From contig NZ_WBIS01000001.1 in the NCBI RefSeq assembly GCF_009749465.1, forward strand, positions 868,001 to 932,000: a DNA stretch of 64,000 nucleotides, in the 5' to 3' direction. Position 1 is the stretch's first letter, and every line of letters starts with the position of its first letter. Of this stretch, positions 25,156-35,923 are shown piece by piece. Below the pieces are notes generated by a model. That model worked only from the letters and a program-made list of their open reading frames with translations, was not told where the DNA came from and searched no databases. A program made the position numbers and the translations under genes. This DNA is from Agromyces terreus. GTDB lineage: Bacteria; Actinomycetota; Actinomycetes; Actinomycetales; Microbacteriaceae.

Positions 25156-26249
25156 AGATCGTCGTCGACTGCCGCTACACGCGCATCGGGCGCCACGACG
25201 GCATCAGCCGGTTCACGGCGGGCATCGTGTCCGAGCTCGCGCGGCGGCATCCGCTCACCATGCTCATCAGCGACCGCCGCCAGCTCGACATGCTCCCCGA
25301 CCTGCCGTGGCAGCTCGTGAGCTCGCCGACCAGCGTGCGCGAGCCGCTCGTGGCCCTCCAGGTGCGTCGGCTGCGGCCCGACCTCGTGTTCTCGCCCATG
25401 CAGACGATGGGCTCATGGGGGCGCACGTACAAGCTGCTCCTCACCCTGCACGACCTCATCTACTACGAGAACCCGACGCCCCCGCGCGACCTGCCCGCCC
25501 CGGTGCGGCTCCTCTGGCGGCTCTACCACCTCGCCTGGTGGCCCCAGCGCCTCCTCCTGAACCGTGCCGACGCGGTGGTCACCGTCTCCGAGACCACGGC
25601 CGGCCTCATCAGCGAGCACGAGCTCACGCGCCGGCCGGTCACAGTCGTGCCGAACGCGGCCGACGAGCTCGCCGTGCCCGAGCTGCCCCGCGTGCGGCCC
25701 GACGGGCACCGTCTCGTGTACATGGGCTCCTACATGCCCTACAAGAACGTCGACACGCTCGTGCGCGCGGTCGGCGCGCTGCCCGACCACGAGCTGCACC
25801 TGCTCAGCCGAATCGGTCGAGACGAGCGCAGCCGGCTCACGCGCCTCGCACCGCAGGCGAGGCTCGTCTTCCACGATGGCGTGTCGGATGCCGAGTACGC
25901 CGAGCTGCTCGCTGGCGCGACGGCCCTTGTGCACGCGTCGAAGGCGGAGGGGTTCGGCATCCCGCTGGTCGAGGCGATGCGGCTCGGCACCCCGATCGTC
26001 GTCAACGACATCCCGATCTTCCGCGAGATCGGCGGCGACGCGGCCGTGTACTTCGACGCCGACAACCCCGAGTCCCTCGTCGCGGCGCTCTGGGCGCTCG
26101 AACGCGGCGACGAGTGGGAGCGCCGCTCCGCGGCATCCGTCGATGCCGCGGCGAAGTACACGTGGTCGGCATCGGCCGACGTGCTGCTCGAGCTCATGCG
26201 GCGCACCGCCGCACCCGGCGGGCGACGCCGTTCGCGCCGGCGGCGCTGA
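25152..26249 (+). CDS. GT4-family glycosyltransferase
   Basis: 365 residues. N-terminal VVDCRYTRIGRHDGISRFTAGIV, a central VPNAADELAVPELP, then VYMGSYMPYKNVDTLVRA and KAEGFGIPLVEAMRLGTPIVV with the E-x7-E nucleotide-sugar motif. The C-terminal tail is Arg-rich (GGRRRSRRRR), which suggests membrane-surface or nucleic-acid contact. The acceptor is unknown; cell-surface glycan or glycolipid synthesis is likely from the family. GTG 25152 is fixed by the overlap with the hydrolase stop. Confidence 0.88.
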   Translation: MKIVVDCRYTRIGRHDGISRFTAGIVSELARRHPLTMLISDRRQLDMLPDLPWQLVSSPTSVREPLVALQVRRLRPDLVFSPMQTMGSWGRTYKLLLTLHDLIYYENPTPPRDLPAPVRLLWRLYHLAWWPQRLLLNRADAVVTVSETTAGLISEHELTRRPVTVVPNAADELAVPELPRVRPDGHRLVYMGSYMPYKNVDTLVRAVGALPDHELHLLSRIGRDERSRLTRLAPQARLVFHDGVSDAEYAELLAGATALVHASKAEGFGIPLVEAMRLGTPIVVNDIPIFREIGGDAAVYFDADNPESLVAALWALERGDEWERRSAASVDAAAKYTWSASADVLLELMRRTAAPGGRRRSRRRR

Positions 26250-26277
26250 GCCGCGTCGGCGTCGACGCCGTGCAGGC

Positions 26278-26889
26278 TCAGCCGTCGGTGCCCGTCGCGA
26301 CGTCGGGCCGCGTGAACACGAGCCTGCCGTCGCGGGCGAGCACCTCGTGAACGGAGCCGTTCTCGATGGCATAGCCGGGCGTCGGAAACGTCCAGTCGCT
26401 GAGATCGAGCATGAGTGCGTGGATGACACCGCCGTGGGTGACGACGATCACGTCCTCGCCCGGATGCGTCGACGCGAGTTCGAGCAGGGCGGCCCGAGCG
26501 CGCTCGACGACGGCCGATCGCGGTTCGAGGCCTTCGATGGTGGGTGCCTGAGCCTCGACGGCCGCGCGGCCACCGTGATCGAGCCCTTCGAGCACTCCAT
26601 GGCTGCGCTCGGCAAGGGCCGGCACGATGTCGGGTTGGTCGAGATCGAGCGCCGCGGCGATGAGATCGGCCGTCTCGGACGCTCTCGACAGCGGGCTCGA
26701 GACGATCGCGTTCCAGGAACGCCCTGCGAGCGAGGCGGCCGTCTCGACGGCCTGTGCGCGTCCGGTGTCGTTCAACGGGATATCGGTCGCGCCCTGGATG
26801 CGACGCTGCACGTTCCAGTCGGTCTCGCCGTGACGGACGATCGCGAATCGCGTGGCCGGGAGGCCGATCGGGGGAGTGGCATCGGTCAT
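26278..26889 (-). CDS. Histidine phosphatase family protein
   Basis: 203 residues. VRHGETDWNVQRRIQG contains the catalytic RHG, SSPLSRASETA the second Arg, and VTHGGVIHALM the second His. It belongs to the phosphoglycerate-mutase-like phosphatases; the true substrate (sugar phosphate, cobalamin precursor or other) cannot be told. It is convergent with the glycosyltransferase and lies on the same strand as the sirtuin gene, 83 bases upstream of it. Confidence 0.88.
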   Translation of the reverse strand: MTDATPPIGLPATRFAIVRHGETDWNVQRRIQGATDIPLNDTGRAQAVETAASLAGRSWNAIVSSPLSRASETADLIAAALDLDQPDIVPALAERSHGVLEGLDHGGRAAVEAQAPTIEGLEPRSAVVERARAALLELASTHPGEDVIVVTHGGVIHALMLDLSDWTFPTPGYAIENGSVHEVLARDGRLVFTRPDVATGTDG

Positions 26890-26972
26890 CGCTCCACTCT
26901 GGCAGATGCGCCCGAGTTCGATGCACGCGGGGTGCGGAGGTCCGAACGACCGCCTGGACGGGCCGCGCCCGA

Positions 26973-27818
26973 TCAGGAGGCGAGCGCCGCCGCGAACGCC
27001 GCGAGCGTCTCGCTCGCGCCGGCGTCGACCTTCACCGCGGCACGGCTGTCGCCCCGGGTGATGCCGCGGTTGACGACGACGATCGGCATGCGCCGGCGCC
27101 GCGCGAGCTCGATGAGCCGCATGCCCGAGTTCACGACGAGCGAGGACCCCGCCACGAGCAGCACGTCGGATCGGCGGACGATGGAGGCCGCCGACTCGAA
27201 CACGTCGGGCGGCACGAACTCGCCGAAGAAGACGACGTCGGGCTTCAGGATGCCGCCGCACACGGTGCAGTCGGGCACGACGAGCGAGGCCGCGTCGTCG
27301 ACGTCCACGTCGCCGTCGGGGTTCACCGCGAACTCGCCCTCGAGCTCGATGCGCGGATTCAGCACCGCGAGGCGATCGGCGACCGCCTGCCGAGCGAACT
27401 GCTGGCCGCAGGTCAGGCAGAGCACCCGGTCCATGCCGCCGTGCAGCTCGACCACGTGCCGGCTCCCGGCCCGGCGGTGCAGGCCGTCGACGTTCTGCGT
27501 GACGAGACCGCTCACGACGCCAGAGGCCTCGAGGAGGGCGAGCGCCCGGTGCCCGACGTTGGGCTGCGCCGCCCCGAAGGCCCGCCACCCCAGGTGGCTG
27601 CCGGCCCAGTAGCGCTTGCGCGCCGCCTCGGAGGCGAGGAAGGCCTGGAAGGTCATCGGCGTGCGCACCGGCGCCCCCTCGCCCCGGTAGTCGGGGATGC
27701 CGGAATCGGTGCTGACGCCGGCGCCCGTGAGCACCGCGACGCGTGCGCCGCGCAGCAGATCGGTCGCCTGGTCGAGCGCTGCATCGCCGCGCACGGGGAC
27801 TTCGAGGTCGGATGTCAC
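26973..27818 (-). CDS. cobB: SIR2-family NAD-dependent protein deacylase
   Basis: 281 residues. GAGVSTDSGIPDYRG binds NAD, TQNVDGLH and VELHGG supply the catalytic His, and two CxxC pairs (CLTCGQQ and CTVCGG) bind zinc. VVFFGEFVP, GSSLVV and NRGITRGD complete the fold. It removes acyl groups from lysines of metabolic enzymes. The GTG 27818 start is preceded by GAAGGGAG and by a TAGAAT -10 on the minus strand. The promoter is shared with the divergent trmH gene. Confidence 0.93.
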   Translation of the reverse strand: MTSDLEVPVRGDAALDQATDLLRGARVAVLTGAGVSTDSGIPDYRGEGAPVRTPMTFQAFLASEAARKRYWAGSHLGWRAFGAAQPNVGHRALALLEASGVVSGLVTQNVDGLHRRAGSRHVVELHGGMDRVLCLTCGQQFARQAVADRLAVLNPRIELEGEFAVNPDGDVDVDDAASLVVPDCTVCGGILKPDVVFFGEFVPPDVFESAASIVRRSDVLLVAGSSLVVNSGMRLIELARRRRMPIVVVNRGITRGDSRAAVKVDAGASETLAAFAAALAS

Positions 27819-27903
27819 CGAGTGCTCCCTTCGAATCGTCTGATTCTAGACGCGTCGGTTTTCCGGATTGTTTCGGGACTGGCAGGCTGGTCGGAGGAGG
27901 AAC

Positions 27904-28743
27904 ATGCACATCGAACGAGTCCGCGACGCGGCATCCGATGCCGTCGCCGATTATGCGGGGCTCACGGATGTCGCGCTCCGCAGCACGCACGAACCCGCCA
28001 ACGGGCTCTACATCGCCGAGTCCGCGAAGGTGATCACCCGGGCGATCCGGGCCGGACACCGCCCGCGCTCGGTGCTCATGGAGGAGAAGTGGCTGCCCGG
28101 GCTCGAGGCCGAGCTCGCGCCGTTCGACGTCCCGGTGCACCTGGCCGACGCGGCGCAGCTCGAGGCGATCACCGGCTACCGGGTGCACCGGGGCGCGTTG
28201 GCGGCCTTCGAACGCCCGGTGCTGCCAGACCCCGCCACGCTGCTCGCCGACGCCCGGCGTGTCGTCGTGCTCGAGGACATCGTCGACCACACGAACGTGG
28301 GCGCGATCTTCAGATCGGTCGCGGCGCTCGGAGCCGATGCCGTGCTCGTGAGCCCGCGCTGCGCCGACCCGCTCTACCGGCGAAGCGTCAGGGTCAGCAT
28401 GGGCACGGTCTTCCAGGTGCCGTGGACCCGCCTGCCCGAATGGCCAGAGGCGACCGCGCTGCTCCACGCCGCCGGGTTCCCCATCGCGGCGCTCGCGCTC
28501 TCCGAGGACTCGATCGGGCTCCGCGAACTCGCCGACGAAGCCCCCGAACGCCTCGCGCTCGTCTTCGGCGCCGAGGGTGACGGGCTCAGTCGCACCGCGC
28601 TCGAGGCCGCCGACCGGATCGTGCGCATCCCGATGGCGCACGGCGTCGACTCGCTCAACGTCGCCGCGGCGGCCGCGGTCGTGCTCTACGCACTGCAGAC
28701 CCGACCCGACGGCGAAGTCGCAGACCCGGCGGTGCGCCTGTGA
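27904..28743 (+). CDS. TrmH/SpoU-family RNA 2'-O-methyltransferase
   Basis: 279 residues. An N-terminal substrate-binding domain (residues 1-110) precedes the SPOUT methyltransferase domain with the three SpoU motifs: NVGAIFRSVAALGADAVLVS, ALVFGAEGDGLS and DSLNVAAAAAVVLYAL. It should methylate a ribose in rRNA or tRNA. A strong GGAGGAGG ribosome binding site precedes ATG 27904. Its stop overlaps the GTG of the carboxypeptidase gene. Confidence 0.9.
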   Translation: MHIERVRDAASDAVADYAGLTDVALRSTHEPANGLYIAESAKVITRAIRAGHRPRSVLMEEKWLPGLEAELAPFDVPVHLADAAQLEAITGYRVHRGALAAFERPVLPDPATLLADARRVVVLEDIVDHTNVGAIFRSVAALGADAVLVSPRCADPLYRRSVRVSMGTVFQVPWTRLPEWPEATALLHAAGFPIAALALSEDSIGLRELADEAPERLALVFGAEGDGLSRTALEAADRIVRIPMAHGVDSLNVAAAAAVVLYALQTRPDGEVADPAVRL

Positions 28744-30008
28744 CCTCGACCAGACCGAGCGCGCGGGTCTACCGGCGACGCCGCATCGTCGTCTTCAGCG
28801 CCCTGGCCGTGGTCCTGGCCCTGCTGACCGGTGCCGGCGTCTACAGCGCGAATGCGCTCGGAGCCCCCGTTCCGAGCGCTGCACCCGAGGTCGCCGACCC
28901 GGCTCCGGTCGCCGCGGCACCCCAGCAGCTCGTGCTGCCCGGCTTCGGCGGATGGGCGATCGGCGCGGTCGGGTTCGACGGGCTGCTCGCGTCGGGCAAC
29001 GAGCAGACGCCGATGGCGATGGCGAGCATCACGAAGGTCATCACCGCGCTCACGGTGCTCTCGGAGCACCCGATCCCGCCGGGCGAGGGCGGCCCAGACG
29101 TCGAGTACACCGAAGACGACGTCGACATCTACTGGGACATGGCCGCGCAGGGCGGTTCCGTCGCCCCGGTCGAGGCCGGCGCCACGCTGACGCTGAAAGA
29201 GAGCCTCGAGGCGCTCCTCATCCCGTCCGGCAACAACTACGGCATCTCCATCTCGAACTGGGCGTTCGGCTCCGAAGCGGCGCTCGTCGAGAAGGCGAAC
29301 GCCTGGCTCGCCGCCAACGGGCTCGCGAACACGCACGTCGTCGACTCGAGCGGCATGTCCGACGACAACGTCGGAACTCCAGCCGACATGGTCGCGCTCG
29401 GCGAGATCGCGCTCGGCGAGCCGACCATCGCCGCCATCGTGGCATCCAAGAGCGTCGAGATCCCCGAGCTCGGAACGCTCACGAACTCGAACAAGCTGCT
29501 CGGCACCCACGGCGTCGACGGCATGAAGACCGGCACGACCGATGACGCCGCCAACCTGCTGTTCACGGCCGACTACGCCGTGGGCGCCTCCTCGGTCACC
29601 GTGGTGGGCGTGCTCCTCGGCGGCGAGACGCACGAGATCATCGACGCGGCGATCGTCGCGATGCTCGACTCCGTCGCCCCCGGCTTCCACGAGGTCGCGC
29701 CGCTCGAGGCGAACCAGGTGCTGGCCGAATACGACACGCCGTGGGGCGACACCGCACGGGCCCGCGCCTCGAGCGGCGCCACCGTGGTCGTGTGGAACGA
29801 CACCCCCGTCGACGTCGAGGTGCACGCCGACGCCGTCTCGCTCGCCGACCGGGGCGACGAGGTGGGCACCGCGGTCGTGCGCGCCGGTTCGGAGGAGATC
29901 ACGGTGCCGCTCGTGCTCGACGCGTCGCTCAGCGATCCCGGGGCGTGGTGGCGTCTCACGAACCCCGGCGCCCTCGACGATGCCGGGGCTCAGTCGGGCA
30001 GCGAGTAA
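28740..30008 (+). CDS. D-alanyl-D-alanine carboxypeptidase (PBP5-like)
   Basis: 422 residues. An N-terminal transmembrane/signal anchor (IVVFSALAVVLALLTGAG, residues 16-33) exports it. The penicillin-binding triad is complete: S96-I-T-K99, S163-G-N165 and K263-T-G. A C-terminal beta domain of about 100 residues follows. It trims the terminal D-Ala of peptidoglycan side chains outside the membrane. Its last bases overlap the convergent SGNH hydrolase by 19 bases. Confidence 0.9.
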   Translation: MTSTRPSARVYRRRRIVVFSALAVVLALLTGAGVYSANALGAPVPSAAPEVADPAPVAAAPQQLVLPGFGGWAIGAVGFDGLLASGNEQTPMAMASITKVITALTVLSEHPIPPGEGGPDVEYTEDDVDIYWDMAAQGGSVAPVEAGATLTLKESLEALLIPSGNNYGISISNWAFGSEAALVEKANAWLAANGLANTHVVDSSGMSDDNVGTPADMVALGEIALGEPTIAAIVASKSVEIPELGTLTNSNKLLGTHGVDGMKTGTTDDAANLLFTADYAVGASSVTVVGVLLGGETHEIIDAAIVAMLDSVAPGFHEVAPLEANQVLAEYDTPWGDTARARASSGATVVVWNDTPVDVEVHADAVSLADRGDEVGTAVVRAGSEEITVPLVLDASLSDPGAWWRLTNPGALDDAGAQSGSE

Positions 30009-30775
30009 GGACCCGCATCCGGGCGCTTGGCCTGGATGCGATCGCCAGAGGACTGGTGCCGGATGCGACGCAGCACCCAGGGCACGAGGTACTCCCGCGC
30101 CCACGAGAGGTCTTCGACCCGCGCCCGACGCCAGGTGCTGGCCGGCAGCGGTTCGGGCTTCAACGGCTCGAGGTCGTTCTCGACGTTCAGCGCCTCGAGC
30201 ACCATGCGCGCGACGGTGTGGTGTCCGAGCGCGTTCAGGTGGAGGCGGTCGGGTGCCCACATGCGCTGGTCCTGGATCTCGGTGAGCGCCCACTGGTCGG
30301 CGACGATGCAGTCGTACTTCTTCGCGACGATGCGCAGGTTCTCGTTGTAGATGGCGACCTTGCCGCGGATGCCGCGGAACACGTTCGAGAAGCCGACGTC
30401 GACACCGGTGAAGATCACGATGGTCGCGTGGTCGCGGGACAACCGCTCGATCGCGTACTCGAAGCGCGCGGCGATCTCGTCGGGGTCGGTGCCCGGGCGG
30501 ATGACGTCGTTGCCGCCGGCCGAGATCGTGATGAGATCGGGCCGCAGGGCGAGCGCGGGTTCGATCTGCTCGTCGATGATCTGACGGATCAGCTTGCCGC
30601 GCACCGCGAGGTTCGCATAGGCGAAGTCGTCGCTGCTCTGGCCGAGTACCTCGGCCACGCGGTCGGCCCAGCCGCGGTTGCCGCCGGGAACCGTGGGCTC
30701 GGGGTCGCCGATGCCCTCGGTGAAGGAGTCGCCGAGGGCGACGTAGCGTGACCATGGGTGCTGCTGGGTGACCAT
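29990..30775 (-). CDS. SGNH/GDSL-family hydrolase
   Basis: 261 residues. Block I YVALGDSFTEGIGD with the nucleophile Ser, block II Gly region in ANLAVRGK, block III SAGGNDV, and block V APDRLHLNALGHH with Asp and His. It lacks a signal peptide, so it acts on a cytoplasmic ester or acyl substrate of unknown identity. ATG 30775 is preferred; a start at 30823 would add a non-conserved tail. Its 3' end overlaps the carboxypeptidase gene tail-to-tail. Confidence 0.85.
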   Translation of the reverse strand: MVTQQHPWSRYVALGDSFTEGIGDPEPTVPGGNRGWADRVAEVLGQSSDDFAYANLAVRGKLIRQIIDEQIEPALALRPDLITISAGGNDVIRPGTDPDEIAARFEYAIERLSRDHATIVIFTGVDVGFSNVFRGIRGKVAIYNENLRIVAKKYDCIVADQWALTEIQDQRMWAPDRLHLNALGHHTVARMVLEALNVENDLEPLKPEPLPASTWRRARVEDLSWAREYLVPWVLRRIRHQSSGDRIQAKRPDAGPYSLPD

Positions 30776-30880
30776 GCGCCCATTCTGCCAAAGCGCGGCC
30801 TCGGCGCTCCATCGGCGCTCCATCGGCCGGAGCGGATGCCGCGTGCGGCACGCCGGTTCGATGATGTCGGCGGCCTCGAC

Positions 30881-30886
30881 TACCCT
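30881..30886 (+). promoter_or_regulatory. -10 element for the SF2 helicase
   Basis: TACCCT lies eight bases before GTG 30895, consistent with a leaderless transcript. Confidence 0.5.
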
Positions 30887-30894
30887 CGAGTTCA

Positions 30895-32691
30895 GTGAGC
30901 ACAGCGACCCCTTCCGGCAATCAGCCGGGCACCTCGGCCGCCGAGCATCTCTCCCCGTCCTTCCCCGAGCGGGCCGCGTGGGGCACGGCGAGCAAGCTCC
31001 GCGCCTGGCAGGCCGAGGCGCTCGAGCAGTACCTCGCAGACCTGCCGCGCGACTTCCTGGCCGCGGCGACGCCCGGTGCCGGCAAGACGACGTTCGCGCT
31101 GCGCCTGGCCGCCGAGCTGCGTGCCCGCCGCATCATCGACCGCATCACCGTGGTGGCCCCCACCGACCACCTGAAACGGCAGTGGGCCGATGCCGCGGCA
31201 CGCGCCGGCATCCGCCTCGATCCGGGCTTCCGCAACGCACACGGCAGCATCGCCCGCCACTTCCACGGCGTGGCGGTCACCTACGCGCAGGTCGCGATGC
31301 GGCCCGCACTGCACCGCGAGCTCACCGTCTCGGGCCGCACGCTCGTGATCCTCGACGAGGTCCACCATGGCGGCGACGCGCTCTCGTGGGGCGATGCCAT
31401 CCGCGAGGCCTTCGAGCCAGCGACCAAGCGCCTCTCGCTCACCGGCACGCCGTTCCGATCCGACACCGCGCCGATCCCGTTCGTGCAGTACGAGGCCGAC
31501 GCCTCCGGCGTGCGCCTCTCGCAGACCGACTACGCCTACGGGTACGGCCGCGCCCTCGCCGACGGCGTCGTGCGGCCGGTGCTCTTCATGGTCTACGCGG
31601 GGCACATGCGATGGAGGACGCGTGCCGGCGACGAGATGGAGGCCCGACTCGGCGAGGACAACACCAAGGACATCACCTCGGCGGCCTGGCGTACCGCCCT
31701 CGAGCCGAAGGGCGAGTGGATCCCGGCCGTGCTCGCCGCCGCCGATCGCCGGCTCACCGAGGTGCGCCACGGCATCCCCGATGCCGGGGGGCTCGTCATC
31801 GCGACCGATCAGTCGATGGCCCGCGAGTACGCGAAGATCCTCGAGGGCATCTGCGGCGAGAAGGTCACGGTGGTGCTCTCCGACGAGAAGGAGGCGAGTG
31901 CGCGCATCGAGGAGTTCTCGGCGGGCGCGAGCCGGTGGATGGTTGCCGTGCGCATGGTGTCCGAGGGGGTCGACGTGCCGAGGCTCGCGGTGGGCGTGTA
32001 CGCCACGAGCGCGTCGACGCCGCTGTTCTTCGCGCAGGCGATCGGGCGCTTCGTGCGTGCCCGCCGCCGCGGTGAGACCGCCTCCGTGTTCCTGCCGAAC
32101 GTGCCGATCCTGATGGCGCTCGGTTCCCAGATGGAGCTCGAGCGCGATCATGCCCTCGACCGACGCGACGGCGACGCGGGCGAAGACGGCCTCGACGACG
32201 GCCTGCTCGAGTCGGCCAACCGCGAGGAGCGGGCATCCGAGGAGCTCGAGTTCGGCACTTGGGAGGCCATCGCCTCCGACGCCTCGTTCGACCGGGTGCT
32301 CTACGACGGCACCGAGTTCGGCACGCTCGCCGAGCCCGGCAGCGACGAGGAGTTCGACTTCATCGGCATCCCCGGCCTCCTCGAACCCGAACAGGTCTCC
32401 GATCTGCTGCGGCACCGGCAGTCGAGGCAGGCGCGTCGGGCGGGGGAGCGGCGCAAGCAGGCCGACCCGGCCGAGAACCCCGAGCCGGTGGCCCTCTATC
32501 GCACGCTGAAAGAGCAGCGCACGCTCCTGAACAGCCTCGTCGGGCTCTGGGCGCGGCACACGGGCGAGCCCCACTCTATGGTGCACGCCGAACTGCGTCG
32601 CGTGTGCGGCGGGCCCGCCGTCGCCCAGGCCACGGTCACCCAACTCCAGTCGCGCATCGACTACCTGCGCAAGCGGCTCGGCAGCCGCTGA
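30895..32691 (+). CDS. DEAD/DEAH-type SF2 helicase
   Basis: 598 residues. Walker A ATPGAGKTT near residue 62, DEVHH motif II, SLTGTPFRSD motif III, VSEGVDVPRL motif V and QAIGRFVRAR motif VI. The C-terminal 150 residues (after FVRARRRGE) are acidic, then helical and charged, and match no domain I recognise. It resembles type III restriction-like/ComFA-style ATPases common in actinobacteria. It is a single gene, so a DNA-repair or RNA role cannot be chosen. Confidence 0.85.
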   Translation: MSTATPSGNQPGTSAAEHLSPSFPERAAWGTASKLRAWQAEALEQYLADLPRDFLAAATPGAGKTTFALRLAAELRARRIIDRITVVAPTDHLKRQWADAAARAGIRLDPGFRNAHGSIARHFHGVAVTYAQVAMRPALHRELTVSGRTLVILDEVHHGGDALSWGDAIREAFEPATKRLSLTGTPFRSDTAPIPFVQYEADASGVRLSQTDYAYGYGRALADGVVRPVLFMVYAGHMRWRTRAGDEMEARLGEDNTKDITSAAWRTALEPKGEWIPAVLAAADRRLTEVRHGIPDAGGLVIATDQSMAREYAKILEGICGEKVTVVLSDEKEASARIEEFSAGASRWMVAVRMVSEGVDVPRLAVGVYATSASTPLFFAQAIGRFVRARRRGETASVFLPNVPILMALGSQMELERDHALDRRDGDAGEDGLDDGLLESANREERASEELEFGTWEAIASDASFDRVLYDGTEFGTLAEPGSDEEFDFIGIPGLLEPEQVSDLLRHRQSRQARRAGERRKQADPAENPEPVALYRTLKEQRTLLNSLVGLWARHTGEPHSMVHAELRRVCGGPAVAQATVTQLQSRIDYLRKRLGSR

Positions 32692-32759
32692 GCCGTCTGC
32701 GCAGGCGTGCGAGACGCCTCGGGGCACGGCCGCCGCCCGGTTGTGCCAGCATGACCCGT

Positions 32760-34127
32760 ATGGATCGCCAAGCCCGTGTGCTCGTCGTCGCGATCATCGT
32801 CTCGTTCATCGCCTTCCTCGACGGCGCCGTCATCAACGTCGCACTGCCCTCGCTGGCGGCCGACCTCGGGGGCGGCCTGGCGCTGCAGCAGTGGGCCGTC
32901 GACGCCTATCTGCTCACCCTCGGCTCGCTGATCCTGCTCGCGGGCTCCCTCTCGGATTCGTTCGGCCGGCTCAGGATCATCCGCATCGGGCTCTACGGAT
33001 TCGCCGCGACCTCGGTGCTCTGCGCCATCGCCCCCTCCGGGGTGTTCTTCGTCGTCGCCCGCGCGTTCCAGGGCGCGGCCGGCGCCCTGCTCGTGCCGAG
33101 TTCGCTCGCCCTCATCATCGCCACGTTCGCGCCGGCCGACCAGGGCCGGGCCATCGGCCGCTGGACGGCGTGGACGACGAGCGCGTTCCTCCTCGGACCG
33201 CTGTTCGGCGGGCTCCTCGTCGATCTCGCGTCGTGGCGCCTCGTCTTCTGGATCAACCTGCTGCCGATCGCGGTCGCCCTCGTGCTGATGCGTCGACTCG
33301 GACGCGACGAACCGAACCCCGCCCACGAACGCATCGACTGGCTCGGTGCCGGACTCGGCATCGTGGGCCTCGCGGGCACGGTCTTCGCGCTGATCGAGGA
33401 GAGCCGCCACGGCTGGTCCTCGCCGGTGGTGTACGTGCCGCTCCTCGTCGGCGTCCTCGCCTTGATCCTGTTCATCGTGCAGGAGCGACGGACGCCGCAG
33501 CCGATGCTGCCGCTCTCGCTCTTCCGCGCGCGGAACTTCGCGATGGGCAACCTCGCGACGGTGTTCATCTATGCGGCGTTCACGCTCGGACCGTTCGCGA
33601 TGACGATCTTCCTCCAGGAGACCGGCGGCCTCAGCGCCACGATGGCGGGGCTCGCGACCCTGCCGCCCACGGTCATGCTCGTGCTGCTCGGCTCCCGGTT
33701 CGGCGATCTCTCGAGCCGTTTCGGCCCGCGGCTGTTCATGACCGCCGGGCCCATCCTCGTCGGCGTCGGCTACCTCCTCACCCTCACGGTCGACGAGGAC
33801 TTCGTCTACTGGTGGCAGTTCCTGCCCGGCATCCTCGTCATCGGCCTGGGCATGGCGATGACCGTCGCCCCGCTGACCGCGGCGATCCTCGGCGCCGTCG
33901 AACCCGCTCGTGCCGGCATCGGCTCGGCGGTCAACAACGCCGTCGCCCGCATCGCGGGCCTGGTCGCCATCGCGAGCATCAGCGTCATCGCGGGCACCCA
34001 GCTCGACGTCGACGGCTATCGCAGGGCCGCCGTCTTCGTCGCGGCGGCGCTCGTCATCGGCGGAATCGTGTCGTGGTTCGGCATCCGGAACCCGCGCTGG
34101 GTCGCCGATCGCGGAACATCCGGCTGA
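32760..34127 (+). CDS. DHA2-type MFS multidrug efflux transporter
   Basis: 455 residues, about 14 transmembrane helices. SFIAFLDGAVINVALPSLAADL is the DHA2 motif D1; GSLSDSFGRLRIIRIG is motif A; LVPSSLALII and GPLFGGLLVD follow. Drug/proton antiport is expected from the family; substrates unknown. I favour ATG 32760 (MDRQAR...) because CAGCAT lies seven bases before it; ATG 32751 is an in-frame alternative. A Lrp-type regulator follows in the same direction. Confidence 0.9.
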   Translation: MDRQARVLVVAIIVSFIAFLDGAVINVALPSLAADLGGGLALQQWAVDAYLLTLGSLILLAGSLSDSFGRLRIIRIGLYGFAATSVLCAIAPSGVFFVVARAFQGAAGALLVPSSLALIIATFAPADQGRAIGRWTAWTTSAFLLGPLFGGLLVDLASWRLVFWINLLPIAVALVLMRRLGRDEPNPAHERIDWLGAGLGIVGLAGTVFALIEESRHGWSSPVVYVPLLVGVLALILFIVQERRTPQPMLPLSLFRARNFAMGNLATVFIYAAFTLGPFAMTIFLQETGGLSATMAGLATLPPTVMLVLLGSRFGDLSSRFGPRLFMTAGPILVGVGYLLTLTVDEDFVYWWQFLPGILVIGLGMAMTVAPLTAAILGAVEPARAGIGSAVNNAVARIAGLVAIASISVIAGTQLDVDGYRRAAVFVAAALVIGGIVSWFGIRNPRWVADRGTSG

Positions 34128-34266
34128 CCTGTCGCAGCGCCGCCGTCGCCGCCGCCGACGCTGCCGCGGACGGTCACGAAAGCGGTCGGCACCGGCTTCG
34201 CCTCGTATGATTCGGGATGAGCGACTCTCACGGAGTCCGGCAACCCGACTCGTTGGAGGCACCCCC

Positions 34267-34743
34267 ATGGCCGAGAAGCCCGAACTTGACCGCGTCGACC
34301 GAGCCCTCCTGCGAGCCCTCTCCGGCAACGCACGCGCGTCCGGGGCCGCCTTGGCCACCGAGGTCGGCGTCGCCGAGTCGACCGTCTCCCTGCGGCTGCG
34401 CCGGCTTCAGGCGCTCGGCACCGTGCGCGGCTACCGGGTCGAGGTCGATCTCGCATCCCTCGGCGTCTCGCTGCAGGCGCTGATCGCCATCCGGCTCGTC
34501 AAGCACGACCGCTCCGAGATCGACGCGTTCCGCTCGCAGGTCCCGCACCTGCCGGGCGTGATCTCCGTGTACCACATGGCCGGTGCCGAGGACTACCTCC
34601 TGCACGTCGCCGCACGCGACGCCGAGGAGCTGCGCGAGTTCGTGCTCGCCCACCTCACCGGCCACCCCGCGGTCGCCCACACCGAGACGAACCTCATCTT
34701 CGAGCACGTCGACGGCGACGGCTGGGACAAGCTCGTCGGCTGA
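34267..34743 (+). CDS. Lrp/AsnC-family transcriptional regulator
   Basis: 158 residues. N-terminal helix-turn-helix (LDRVDRALLRALSGNARASGAALATEVGVAESTVSLRLRRL) and a C-terminal RAM domain with VPHLPGVISVYHMAGAEDYLLHVAARD. It may sense an amino acid or drug-like ligand and control its own gene or the MFS gene 140 bases upstream. TATGAT at 34206-34211 is a good -10 and GGAGG supports ATG 34267. Confidence 0.9.
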   Translation: MAEKPELDRVDRALLRALSGNARASGAALATEVGVAESTVSLRLRRLQALGTVRGYRVEVDLASLGVSLQALIAIRLVKHDRSEIDAFRSQVPHLPGVISVYHMAGAEDYLLHVAARDAEELREFVLAHLTGHPAVAHTETNLIFEHVDGDGWDKLVG

Positions 34744-34783
34744 GCCGGTCGCCTCCGGCCCGTGAGCCTTCAGGCTGTCGGCC

Positions 34784-35923
<1,140 letters not shown>

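Noticed and set aside
34217-34483. An 88-codon frame starting five bases after TATGAT.
   Set aside because: It runs out of frame through the Lrp gene, whose own start has a GGAGG site and whose protein is clearly conserved.
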